Source: Trema orientale
Lineage: Eukaryota > Streptophyta > Magnoliopsida > Rosales > Cannabaceae
Assembly: GCA_002914845.1 (NCBI GenBank)
Contig: JXTC01000021.1
Coordinates: forward strand, 1,145,067-1,209,066
Direction of reading: 5' to 3'
DNA: 64,000 nt
Made by a program: the position numbers and the translations under genes
The notes under the pieces: model-generated
Told to the model about the DNA's origin: nothing
Seen by the model: the letters and a program-made list of their open reading frames with translations, nothing else
Database searches by the model: none
In this document: positions 34,791-46,648 of the stretch, piece by piece
How positions within the stretch are numbered: the first letter of the stretch is position 1
How the letters are laid out: each line of letters begins with the position of its first letter

Positions 34791-35180
34791 ATTTTTAAAC
34801 CTTAATTTTATTCTTTCCTCAGATATCTTTCAATCGTTTATAAGAAAATTAAGACAAGGCAGGTTTTTTTTCTCTTTTTTTTTTTTTTTTGAGGGTAAAG
34901 ACGGGTTGAAATCATATGCAGGCACATACTTGATACATAACGGTTAAAGCATAATGCTACATATATCGACTTTACGACAGTGGTTAGTATTATTTTAATT
35001 TGATATGGTTTATAATGTTGTCTCTTTAAGTTTGAGGTCATGACTACTCACTGTGAAGTTTATTACATAGTGACAATTGTTTTGGAAAAATAATATATAA
35101 ATGCATATATAAAAGAATATTGTTAGCACAGAATCCCTAATCCCCTTATAGCTGTATAGCTCTCAGACCTTTGAAACTTC
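34791..35180. other. Short AT-rich spacer before the Copia element
   Basis: Poly-T at 34865-34891 and AT-rich filler; no gene. It ends with the target site ATGGC of the Copia insertion. Confidence 0.45.
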
Positions 35181-35185
35181 ATGGC
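35181..35185. repeat. Left target duplication of the Copia element
   Basis: ATGGC here and ATAGC at 40603-40607 differ by one transition and flank the two LTRs. Confidence 0.7.
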
Positions 35186-35911
35186 TGTTAAGACAGAGTT
35201 AGTTAAGAGAAGTGGTTAGGAATTGGTTAGCTATCTTATCTGTTTTAGCTAAGTAGTTAATCTGTTAGAGAGTTAGTTAGAATCTCTGTATGTACTCTGT
35301 TCTGAGCTATGAGCTCTATATAAGACTCTCATATGATGTACTGTAATTTGAACGTANNNNNNNNNNNNNNNNNNNNNNNNNNNNNNNNNNNNNNNNNNNN
35401 NNNNNNNNNNNNNNNNNNNNNNNNNNNNNNNNNNNNNNNNNNNNNNNNNNNNNNNNNNNNNNNNNNNCACTTTCTTTTTCTTGTGTGTTTTCATTAGTTT
35501 CTTTTTCTTCTATCTTTCTCAACACTTTTTATTTTCATATTCTCTCTTATCACTTTTTCTCTCATTATTACTTTTATTATCTTTTCTCTTGTGACTTTTT
35601 CTCTCCTCATTCCCTTACTTGAATTTATATTTGGTCACTCTCTCTTGACTTTTTCTCTCTAAATATTTTTTTTATAATATTTTTTATATTCATATAAATT
35701 TTTTTTCCTAAAAAATATTTTTAGAAAATATTTGCCAAACACCTATTGTTTTCTGAAAACATTATAAAACAGTTTTTGTTCTCATTTCTGAAAACACAAT
35801 TCTAAAAACAGAAAACAAAAAACAATGCCAAATAGGCCCTAAGATTCTTTGGTTCAGTACTTTGTGTTACTAAGTTCTTTCAGCTTTTAGCTATGGTTAA
35901 AAAGTTCAACA
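35186..35911 (+). repeat. 5' LTR carrying a MITE-like insertion and an N gap
   Basis: 726 positions, against 267 in the 3' LTR. The excess consists of a 111-base run of N (35357-35467) and about 370 bases of T- and A-rich DNA. That DNA ends AACAATGCCAAATAGGCCC (near 35838), the mirror of GGGCTGTTTGGCAT in the 3' LTR. TATATAAGACTC near 35318 is the likely LTR promoter TATA. Confidence 0.85.
35357..35467. other. Assembly gap (N)
   Basis: 111 unresolved bases within the 5' LTR. Any protein translated across it is an artefact. Confidence 0.99.
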
Positions 35912-35933
35912 TGGTATCAGCGCAGTTTCCTCT

Positions 35934-38900
35934 ATTAATGGTGAATCTACTTCCGCTTAGGCGACTGGTTCTTCTTCTTTAGCTCCGTCGTCTTCAGCTC
36001 CATCCTCTTCGGCTCCGTCGTCTTCAACCTCTCGTTTTATACCAGTTTCTTTCAGTCACACAGTTTCAGTCAAGCTCAATGAAAACAATTTCTTTTTACG
36101 GAAGTAGCAAGTTCTAGCTGCTGTTCGAGGCAATAAGCTTCAAAGGTTTCTTCAAATCGGTGTAGCACCACCAAAGTTTCTCTCTGTCGAAGATGAAGGA
36201 AATCAGCAATTCAATTCAGCATTTCTTGAGTGGGAACATCAAGATTAATTACTTCTTTCATGGCTTCTTTCTTCCATAACGGAAAGCATTCTAACTCGAA
36301 TGGTTGGATGTGAGTCTTCAGTAGAGGTTTGGCACACTCTTGATCAATATTTTACTGCTCAGATTCGAGCCAAAATTTCACAATATAAAGATCAGCTTCG
36401 AAACACTAAAAAAGGATCTCTTCCTTTGAACGAGTATCTTTTGAAAATAAAAAATGCCATTGATCTTCTTGCTTCTGTTGGTTACTTTCTTTCCACTTCT
36501 GACCATATTGAAGCAAATTTTAGTGGTTTACCTGATGAGTATGACAATTTTGTTATCTCTGTTTCTTCACGTAAAGATCAGTACTCAGTTGTTGAAATTG
36601 AGTCGTTATTAATGTCACAAGAAGCTCGAATAGAAAAACACATCAAAGAACTTGATTCCAATCCTAGTGTTGCAAATCTTGCAACCCAATCACCAACTTT
36701 ACCAATTCTCAGAAATGGTGTTTCATCTGGTCATTACTCCACTCCTCATGGCAATTCAAACTCTTATGCTCGTGGAGGTTTTCCAAACAGAGGTTTTTCA
36801 GGGAGTAACACTTTTTCACACAATCCTTATGGTAGTTCTCTGCAACGTCAGTCTTTTCAGCATTCAAGAAGTGGTTTTCATGGTGGAAGAGGAGGCAGAG
36901 CTCCTTGGTCTCATGGCAATCATTCTAACAAACCTCAGTGTCAGCTATGTGGCAAAGCTGGTCATGTTGTTCTCAACTGTTTTTATCGGTTTGATAAGTC
37001 TTTTCAGAGGTTTCATCAAGGTCAAATGCATGCCATGCTTACAACACTAGCTGCTTCAACACCAGCCACTGCTTGGGACACAAATTGATATCCAGATTCT
37101 GGTGCCACAAATCATGTGACACCAGATTCTAACAATCTCATGACTAGTGAGGAGTATACAGGGCAGGACAGAATCTTCGTTGGCAATGGAACAGGTCTGA
37201 ACATTAAACATATTGGACACTCTTCTTTTTCATCTAAATTTTCATCTAAAGTTTTGTCTCTTAATCATCTCTTACATGTTCCTGATATTACCAAAAATCT
37301 ACTTAGTGTTTCTAAGTTTGCTCGTGATAATGCTGTCTATTTTGAATTTTACCCAACTTCCTGTTTTGTCAAAGATCAGATGACACACAAGACTTTGTTG
37401 ACAGGTACACTCCAGAATGGCCTCTATACTTTTGATCAGTCTCAGCTTCCTTTCTTGTCAGCTCCAGTTTCAGTTAATCCTACCTCAGCTGATACTTCTA
37501 TGTCAGTGTTATCTTGTATTAAATGCAGTTCTGCAAACTCTAGCCTGTTTGATATTTAGCATAATCATTTAGGACACCCTTCTGAAAAAGTGGTACAATC
37601 TGTACTTACCAATTGTAACTTGCCTAAACTGAATAAAAATATTTTTAATGTTTGCTCAGCTTGTTGTCTTGGTAAAGTTCACAAATTGCCCTTTCCTACT
37701 CCTACTACTGAATATACTACTCCTTTACAGCTTGTTTACTTTGATTTATGGGGTCCCTCTCCAATTTCCTCCTCAAGTGGATATAGATATCACATACACT
37801 TTGTTGATGCTTTTTCACGATTTACATGGATCTATCTCATCAGAAATAAGTCTGATGCTATTCAAACTTTCCTTAACTTCAAAGCACAAGCTGAGTTGTA
37901 ACTTGGCACAACCCTTAAAATGTTTCAATCTGATTGGGGGGGGTGAGTATCGTGTCTTCATTGATTATCTTCAGTCTCAAGGCATTATACATAGGCATCC
38001 TTGTCATACTACTCATGAACAAAATGGTAATGCTGAAAGAAAGCATAGACACATTGTTAACACTGGTTTAACTCTCCTTGCCCATGCTTCCATGCCACTT
38101 AAATTTTGGGATGAAGCCTTTAGGACTTCAGTTTATCTCATCAATAGATTACCTACACCAGTCCTTGGTAATAAGACTCCTTTAGAAGTCCTTTTTCACA
38201 CTAGGCCCAACTATTCAGTCCTTAGAACATTTGGTTGTGCATGTTTTCCTAATCTTCGCCCCTATTAACAAACATAAACTAGATTTTAGAACACTTCAGT
38301 GTACTTTTCTTGGGTATAGTTTAAATCACAAAGGGTATAAGCGTCTTGATCCCAATGGTCGAATTTATATCTCTAGAGACATTGTTTTTGCTGAGCATAT
38401 TTTTCCTTTTGCTTCATCTCATATACCCTCTATTACTTCATCTACTTTTACTGATTTTCATCTCCCTTCAGCTGTTATTCCCACTATTCCTTCCTCGTGT
38501 GTCCAAGATGTTGATTGTTCTTTTCCTCCTAGTTCCTCTAGCATTACTAATTCATTGTAGGCACAAGATCAACCAGCACCAGCACTAGATAATTCCACAT
38601 CATTTACTTCTGCAGATCATAATTCAGCACCAGCAATTCAGTCTTCCATTGCTCACAATTCCGTGTCTTCTCCACCTGATATATCTGAATCAAGGATTGT
38701 TCCACCTGCTCTTTCAGCTTCTAATGCTCATTCTATGACTACCAGGTCCAAGTCTGGCATTTTTAAGCCAAAAGTGTTTCTTACTACAACTGAACCACAA
38801 TCTGTCACTGAAGTTTTGCAACATCCACATTGGACAGCTGCTATGCAAGATGAATTACTAGCACTTGCCCGTAATAACACTTGGAGTTTAGTTGAGTTAC

Positions 38901-40323
38901 CAGAAGGGAGAAAAGCTATAGGGTGTAAATGGGTTTTCAAACTCAAAGAGAATCCTGATGGTTCAATTAACAGATATAAAGCTCGGTTGGTGGCAAAGGG
39001 TTTTCTTCAACAAGCAGGATTTAACTTTAACGAGACTTTTAGTCCTGTTGTCAAACCTGTAACTATACAGGTTGTTTTAACTTTAGCACTCAGCAAGGGA
39101 TGGCTTGTTCGATAGTTAGATGTAAACAATGCTTTCCTCAATTATACTCTTCACGAAGAAGTATTCATGGAGCAACCTCCAGGATTTGTTTCCTCTCAGT
39201 GTCCTCATCTGGTCTGCAAGTTGCATAAAGCTCTTTATGGCTTAAAACAAGCCCCAAGAGCCTGGTTTGAGAAGCTTCATACTGCATTAATCACTCTCCG
39301 ATTTGTCTCTGCTCGTGATGATCAGTCTTTATTCATTCGTATTATAGCTCAGCATACTACACTTGTTTTGGTGTATGTTGATGATATTCTGGTCACATGG
39401 AGTGATTCTACCTTAATCTTGGCACTTGTGGCAGAGCTTAACAATAGTTTTGCTCTCAAGGATTTAGGAGAACTTAATTATTTTCTGGGTGTTCAGGTCA
39501 CTTATACTACTCAAGGTTTTCTCTCCCAAACTAAGTACATTAAAGATCTGCTTTGCAGAGCTAAAATGCAATATGCTAAGCCTACATCCACACCAATGAC
39601 TAATGGACTTCGATTATCAGCCTATGGTAGTTATCTTGTCACTGATGTTCAACTCTATAGGTCAACAGTAGGGGCTTTGCAGTATGTTACGATTACTAGG
39701 CCTGAGATAGCCTACAGTGTTAACAGAGTGTGTCAGTTTATACAAAACCCGTTACAATCTCATTAGAATATTGTTAAAAGAATACTTAGGTATTTGAGTG
39801 GAACTTTAGAACTGGGAATACATATTCAACAGCCTATTCATCTTGATCTTGAAGCCTTTTGTGATGCTGATTGGGCATCAGATCCTGACGATTGAAGATC
39901 AACTTCTGGTTTCAGCATATTTTTTTGGGGTAATTTGATTGCTTGGCAGTCTAAAAAGCAGCATATTGTGTCACGGTCTAGCACAGAAGCTGAGTACCGG
40001 AGTCTAGCTAATGTTGCAGCAGAGACTACTTGGTTACAGTCTCTTTTGACTGAATTACAAGTCAAATTTTCCAGAATTCCTACTGTTTGGTGTGACAACT
40101 GGAGCACAGTAACGCTTGCTACTAATCCAGTATTACATACTAGAACCAAGCACATTGAACTTGATCTCTATTTTGTTAGAGAGAAAATCTTAAACAAGTT
40201 ACTAGAAGTTAAACATGTTCCATCACTTGATCAGGTTACAGATGGTTTCACTAAAGCCATTTCAAGCTCACGGTTTCAGGGACTAAGAGACAAACTCAGA
40301 GTTGAAGATTTATCCACACTGAG
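35934..40323 (+). pseudogene. Copia gag-pol polyprotein, broken
   Basis: Recognisable domains in order: UBN2-type gag (to about 36660), zinc knuckle CQLCGKAGHVVLNC (near 36937), protease DSGATNH (37095), GAG-pre-integrase HNHLGHP (37560), integrase core (37735-38110, with NGNAERKHR), reverse transcriptase (38790-39560, with YVDDIL), and RNase H (39850-40170, with STEAEYR). Ten premature stops occur at 35958, 36105, 36246, 37086, 37557, 37899, 38558, 39113, 39764 and 39893. One-base insertions sit in a G8 run (37937-37944) and near 38265. The start codon region is also damaged. No functional protein can be made. Confidence 0.92.
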
Positions 40324-40335
40324 TTTGTGGGGGGC

Positions 40336-40602
40336 TGTTAAGACAGAGTTAGTTAATAGAAGTGGTTAGGAATTGGTTAGCTATCTTGATCTGTTTTAGC
40401 TAAGTAGTTAATCTGTTAGAGAGTTAGTTAGAGTCTCTGTATGTACTCTATTCTGAGCTATGAGCTCTATATAAGACTCTCATATGGTGTACTGTAATTT
40501 GAATGTATGAAAATTAAGGGGCTGTTTGGCATCATAACTAAAAAACAGTACTTTGTGTTACTAAGTTCATTCAACTTTTAGCTATGGTTATAAAGTTCAA
40601 CA
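40336..40602 (+). repeat. 3' LTR of the Copia element
   Basis: 267 bp, TGTTAAGACAG to TTCAACA. It retains only about 30 bases of the MITE (GGGCTGTTTGGCATCATAAC) that is longer in the 5' LTR. Confidence 0.92.
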
Positions 40603-40607
40603 ATAGC

Positions 40608-41145
40608 TCACTGTCCTTATCAAAATTGAAAGTCCGAGACCTCACACTCATGGCTTCTTCTCCCTCGTAAACTCCTCTCTCCCTTTTTACAAAGCAAGCT
40701 GGACAACGACGATATTTCTGTCCTTTGCTCTCTTTTGTCTCGTAATCACCGGAGTATATATGTTTCACGATACCTGCACTTTTCTCTTTGTTGATATGGT
40801 ATGAATCTTCTCCACTCACTCTTTACTGGTGTTTTTTTTTTTTCTTTTAAATTAAAAATGTCTATTAAGTCCATTGGCTGAGTGGATATAAGATATGAAT
40901 CTGTTGGGTGAATGACTGTTGGTTGTAAATCTAATAAGTTTTTTAATTTATTATTTTCTTTTTCTTTGAAATATGATATTTTCTTGGGTGGGTATTGGCT
41001 CAATGTACTCTGGTATATGTTATCATATTGAACTGTGAAGTGTTAGTCCCTCTATTTATTAAGTCTCTCTGCGAATTGTGAAGTGTTTAATCTCTCTGTC
41101 TGGTAGTCTTTAGACTAATTTGCGTAATCTGACTAGAGGTTTTTA
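40608..41145. other. Spacer between Copia and hAT elements
   Basis: The part 40620-40800 is less AT-rich and could be remnant genic DNA (ATGGCTTCTTCTCCCTCG is followed directly by a stop). No frame is convincing on either strand. The remainder is AT-rich. Confidence 0.35.
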
Positions 41146-42121
41146 TTTGGAATTAGAGGTGTCAATTTGGGCTAGGCCTAACGGGTCGGCCCGCACATAA
41201 GGGGCCCGAGTTGAGTCTAGGAATTTTGATCTGCCCGAACCAGTAGGGCAACCGGCCCAGCCCAACTCTTTTTCTTGGGCCCGAATTCTAGGCCTTTGTT
41301 GATATGCATGTGACCATAGGTGCTATAAAGCTATTGGGCCCAATGAAAATAATACCGTTCAGACTTTTAAAGTTTTGAGTTTATCTTTTTTCTTTAATGT
41401 TTTAAAATAATTTTTTTTTTTAAAAACTCTTTCCTATACTATAATTCTATAAATACTCTGTCCTCCCACTTTTTTTTTTCACGCTTACAAGTTTCGAATA
41501 CTCTTTTATTCTCTTATTCTTTTTTTCTAATTACATTCTCAATTTTATTTTTTTCTCTCTAATTATATTATCTAATTATTATTAGTTATTATAATAATTA
41601 GTACTTATATTTTATAATCTCCACTTCTAACTCTTAAAGCTCAATTCAAGGTACGATTTCATTTTTTTAAGTGTCTAAAATTCAATTTATCATACTTATC
41701 TTTTTAATTTCAATTAGCTTGTAATATGTTTAATTGTTTACTAGTATAAAAGTTTGTAGAAAATTAGTAGTTTGTAGAAAGTTTAATATAATATTATCTT
41801 TTCAATTTCAAATAATTTGTAGTTTGTAGTTATTAACAATTAAGTTATTAGTTCGTAGTTTGTAGTTTATAGAAAGTTTATTATAATACTATCTTTTTAA
41901 TTTCAATTAATTTGTATATTGTAGTTGTTTACAATTAAGTTAGTAGAAAGTTTATTATAACACTGTCTTTTTAATTTCAATTAATTTGTAGTGTTATAGT
42001 TTGTATAAAGTTTATTATAATATGTTGAAATTAATTAATTTAGTTATATGTTTATTATAATTCTAAATTATGAATTCAAATTAATTAAATAATATATTAA
42101 TAATGTGTTTAAATATAGGAT

Positions 42122-43459
42122 ATGGATACGTCAAAAAATATCCCTATTGATTTGAAAATGGGTCCTAATGAAGAAGAAGACCAAATTCGCATAGTTGAAG
42201 GGATGATCAAGTCCCCGAAATACAAACTAATCTGAATGCTAGTAGAAGTTGTTCTTAGTTTCAAGATAGTTCTTCGCCGAGTGTAAGCATGATCTCAAAA
42301 CATGCAAGGACATCTTCTAATACATGAGACCATTTTGATATGGAATTCAAAGATGAGGTTGATGACAAGAAGACAGAAATGGTGAGGTATAAATATTGCA
42401 AGAAAGTATTAACTGCTAAACCATCTAGCGGGACTGCTCATCTCAATAGACATAGTCATGCATGTGTCAAAGAATATAAAGGAGGTAAGGAGCCCACTCA
42501 ATCAACACTTCAATTCAACAAGGATAGTTCAGTAAGTTCTTGGAACTATGATCTTTTAGTAACTAGGAAGTCTCTAATATGTTAATTGCTATAAAATATT
42601 TACCATTAGGATTTGGTGATTGTAGTAGTTATGAAGATCATATTAGAAGATCTTATTATTCAAACTTTAAAAGAGTTTCTAAAAATATCATTAGGCATGA
42701 TTTGATTAAAGTTTATGAAAATATGCATAAAGAATTAATATTTGAATTGACTTCATCAAACTTTTACATTACATTAATATTTGATATTTGTAGTGCTAAT
42801 TTCAAACAAGATTATTTAAGCGTAGTTGCATATTATTTAGATTTAAGATGGACAGTACAAAAAAGAATAATTGATTTTAGAGTTGTTGATAACCAACATA
42901 CTGCAGAAATTATTAGAGATAGAATTTTAAATGTTATTAAAGAATATAGCATTACCAACCGCATTATCTCTATCACTTTAGATAATGTTACCGCAAATAC
43001 AAAGGCTATAAAATTACTTAATAATTTGATAAGTTCATACACTGGAAGATTCTTATTGCATCTTGTGCATGTCATATCATCATTCTTATCGTCAAATCAG
43101 GTATGGATATAATAAGTGTCTATATTGAAAATATCCGATCTGCTATTGCTTACATTCATGCTTCTAATCCTCGTATTATCGAATCTAAAAGATATTACAT
43201 AGCCCAATAGTTAAAGCCAAGAAAATTCCAAGTTGAAATGTCCGTAAGGTAAAATTCCATCTATTTGATGTTGAAAAATGCATTACCATATAAAATTCTA
43301 ATTACTATATTTCACAATTCAAAAATGGGTTCATTAGTATTTAAAGATGAAGATTGGCTTATTTGAGAAAAATTTATATAATTTTTAGATGTTTTTTATG
43401 AAGCTACTGTTGTTTTATCTGGTATTTATTATCATACTTCTCTAATTATTTTACTTATC
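42122..43459 (+). pseudogene. hAT (BED zinc finger) transposase fragment, left arm
   Basis: Starts MDTSKNIPIDLKMG at 42122. A degenerate BED-type zinc finger follows near 42380-42465 (YCKKVLTAK, GTAHLNRH, then Cys); the first of the usual paired cysteines is Tyr. Part of the hAT catalytic region then reads FDICSAN, YLSVVAYYLD and SITLDNVTAN. Several stops and frame changes interrupt it. The C-terminal dimerisation domain is missing. Resembles RICESLEEPER/Ac-type proteins. Confidence 0.82.
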
Positions 43460-43632
43460 CAATTCAACCATTATTATAGTCTAGCAAATTTTCAATGGCA
43501 TAGTTATGGCTCATTATCATCATCTCAAAATATATAGGAATGTAGTTAATTAAATTAGAAAGAATTTACCTCTAGGATCTAAAATAAAAGCAAAAGAATA
43601 TAATAAAGGAATTAAAAATAAAAAAAAAATAT

Positions 43633-44966
43633 GACATAAAATAATTGAAGAAGTAAGATAATAAATACCAGATAAAATAATAGTAACTTTATAAAAAAAT
43701 TTCTAAAATTGTACAAATTTTTTGCAGATAAACTAATCTTTATCTTTCAATATTAATGAACCTATTTTTGAATTGTGAAATATAATAATTAGAATTTTAT
43801 GTGGTAATGCATTTTTCAACATCAGAATTCCACCTTATGAGCATGTCAACTTGGAATTTTCTTGGTTTTAACTTTTGAGCTATGCGATATCTTTTAAATT
43901 CGATAATGCGAAGATTAGAAGCATAAATATAAGTAATAACAGATTGAATATTTTCAATATAGATACTTATAATATCTATACATGATTTAACGATAAGGTT
44001 GATGATATGATATGCATAATATTGATGCAGTAAGAATTCTCCAGTATATAAACTTACTAAATTGTTAAGTAATTTTATAGCCTTTGTATTTATAGTAGCA
44101 TTATCTAAAGTGGTAGCATTATCTAAAGTAATTTTATGCGGTTGGTTGTGCCATATTTTTCAGTAACATTTAAAATTCTATCTCTAATAATTTTTGCAGT
44201 ATGTTTGTTAATAACGACTCTAAAACTAATTATTCTTTTTTGCATTCTCTATCTTGAATCTAAATAATTTGCAACAATGCTTAAATAATCTTATTTGGAA
44301 TTAGTACTCCAAATATCAGATGTCGATGAAATGTAAAAGTTTAATAAAGTTAATTCATATATTAATTGTTTGCGCATATTTTCATAACCTTTAATCAAAT
44401 CACTCATAGTAGTATTTCTAGAAACTCTTTTAAAGTTTGGATAATAAGATCTTTTAATATAATTTTCATAGCTACTACAATCATTAAATCCTAATGGTAA
44501 ATTTTTTATAGCAATTAAATATGCTAGAGACTCCCTAGCTACTAAAAGATTATAGTTCCAAGAACTTACCAAACCATCCTTGTTGATTGAGTGGGCTTGT
44601 TTCCTCCTTTATATTTTTTGACACATGCTATACTATGTCTATTGAGATGAGCGGTCCTACTAAATAGTTTAGCAGTTAATACTTTCTTGTAATATTTATA
44701 TCTCGCTATTTTTATCTTCTTACCATTAGCCTCATCTTTGAATTTTATATTAAAATGGTCCCATACATTGAAAGTTGTCCTTGCATGTTTTGAGATCGTG
44801 CTTGCACTCATCGAATAACTATCTTAAAACTGAGAATAACTTCCACTAGTATACGAATTAGTTTGCATTTCGAGGACTTTGTCACCCTTTCAGTTATGCG
44901 ATTTTGGTCTTCTTCTTCATTAGCATCCATTTCCAAATCAATAGAGATATATTTTGACGTATCCAT
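43633..44966 (-). pseudogene. hAT transposase fragment, right (inverted) arm
   Basis: Reverse copy of the left-arm fragment. It starts at ATG 44966 with the same MDTSK opening. The zinc finger is more eroded (both Cys of the first pair are Tyr). Stops and frameshifts are at different places from those in the left arm, so decay was partly independent. Confidence 0.8.
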
Positions 44967-46245
44967 ATCCTATATTTAAACATATTATTAATATATTACT
45001 TAATTAATTTGAATTCATAATTTAGAATTATAATAAAAATATTACTAAATTAATTAATTTGAACATATTAATTTGAACATATTATAATAAACTTTGTACA
45101 AATTATAACACTACAAATTAATTGAAATTAAAAAGATAGTATTATAATAAACTTTCTACTAACTTAATTGTAAACAAGTACAGATTAATTGAAATTAAAA
45201 AGATGGTATTATAATAAATTTTCTACTAACTTAATTATAAATAATTATAAATTAATTAAAATTAAAAAGATAATATTATATTAAACTTTCTACATACTAC
45301 TAACTATTATAATAGTAAACAACTAAATATATTACAAATTAATTGAAATTAAAAGGATAAGTGTGATAAATTGAATTTTAGATACTTAAAAAAATAAAAT
45401 TGTACCTTAGATTGAGCTTTAAGAGTTAGAAGTGGAGACTATAAAATATAATTACTAACTATTATAATCAGTAAATATTAATTAGATAATACAATTAGAG
45501 GAAAAAAGATAAAATTGAGAATATAATTAGAGAGAAAGAATGAGAGAGTATTTAAAATTTGTAAGGATGAAAAAAAAGTATGGGAGGATAGAGTATTTAT
45601 AGAATCGTAGTATAAGAAAAAGCTTTTTTTTTTTAAAAAAAAATATTTTAATACATTAAAAAAGATAAACTTAAAACTTTAAAAGTTCCAACGATATTAT
45701 TACTGTTGGGCCCAACGAGTATATAGCCGTTGTCAACAAGGGCCCAGAATTATGGGTCTGTTAAGCCTGGCCCGAATTGCCACCTCTATATATGAATGAT
45801 GATGAGTCCTAAACTCATAATTGATGATATACTATTTTTTTTGTATGTAAATATTTGAACTGTAAATTTGTAATCATGAAGACTACAACCTTTTTTTCTT
45901 TCTAAGATTTTATCCCAATGGGTTTTTCTTAGTAAGGTTTTTAATGAGGTAATTAAAGATTAAATCAATAAAATCAAATTCAAAATTTCAAACTTATTTA
46001 TTTCTTTATTTTTGTGTGTGAATATTTTCATTATAATTCAAAATAATTTTCTTAATATTTTTATTTTTAAACTTTTTTTTAAATCAACTATTCAACTTAT
46101 ATAATATATTATTATTATTAAATTTTTCACAATAGAAAAAGAACATAGCATGTTTATGTTATCTAATTTTTTTAAAAAATTAATTAAAAATGTAAAACAT
46201 AACATGTTTTATAAAATAAATGACTAATAGTCGATTAAAAAAAAG

Positions 46246-46534
46246 AGAAATTTAGGTGGATGACCAAATTTTGGACCCAATTTCAATAAATGTCCCTTTA
46301 TCAAATGTTATAGCAAAATGTCCGGTATATAAGCATATATACCAAGTGTAAAATTTTATATACTAAGTATAAAAAATTATATACCCAGTGCATTTCAGTA
46401 CAGTAACTAAAATTGGTAGATATGTGTATCTACCAAGTGTAAAAATATATATACCTGGACATTTAGCTATAAAATTTTAAAAGTGGACATCTACTTAATC
46501 AAATTTAAAATTTTGGTCATCCACCTAAATTTCT
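46246..46534. mobile_element. 289-bp MITE nested in the hAT element
   Basis: AGAAATTTAGGTGGATGACC at the left is mirrored exactly at the right. Runs of eight A flank both sides and may be the target duplication. The interior has inverted TATATACC/GGTATATA phrases. Non-coding. Confidence 0.75.
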
Positions 46535-46648
46535 AAAAAAAACGGTATTTATTTTCTTGCTGGCCAACCCAGTCCTGCCCCTCCGCCTCTTCAAGCTCGC
46601 GATGGTCGGGCCAGCTCGACTTGCCCATTTGACACCTCTACTTAGAAT

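Larger units (their letters stand above)
35186..40602 (+). mobile_element. Ty1/Copia LTR retrotransposon, nearly full length, defective
   Basis: Bounded by LTRs starting TGTTAAGACAG and ending TTCAACA. A primer binding site TGGTATCAGCGCAG (35912-35925) follows the 5' LTR, and a purine-rich tract GTTTGTGGGGGG precedes the 3' LTR. The internal order is gag, protease, integrase, reverse transcriptase, RNase H, which defines Copia. The gag N terminus suggests the Ale/Retrofit lineage. The first 171 bases of the LTRs differ by about five substitutions and one indel, so the insertion is fairly young. Confidence 0.93.
41154..45788. repeat. 4.6-kb imperfect palindrome (arms about 2.2-2.3 kb, loop about 170 bp)
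   Basis: The arms 41154-43459 and 43633-45788 align from the TIR through the transposase start to TTATCTGGTATTTATTAT, with frequent substitutions and small indels. The loop 43461-43630 is unpaired. Confidence 0.85.
41154..46640. mobile_element. hAT transposon with an internal inverted duplication
   Basis: The left end TAGAGGTGTCAATTTGGGC and the right end, whose reverse reads TAGAGGTGTCAAATGGGC, are typical hAT termini. The flanking 8-mers TTTGGAAT (41146-41153) and CTTAGAAT (46641-46648) match at 6 of 8 by transitions. GGGCC-rich subterminal regions follow both ends. Inside, 41154-43459 and 43633-45788 are inverted copies of each other, and the second carries its own TIR (TAGAGGTGGCAATTCGGGCC in reverse, ending at 45788). 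A smaller MITE sits at 46246-46534. Confidence 0.7.

Noticed and set aside
35273-35525. Two minus-strand frames spanning the N gap
   Set aside because: They are translated through unresolved bases and overlap a Copia LTR.
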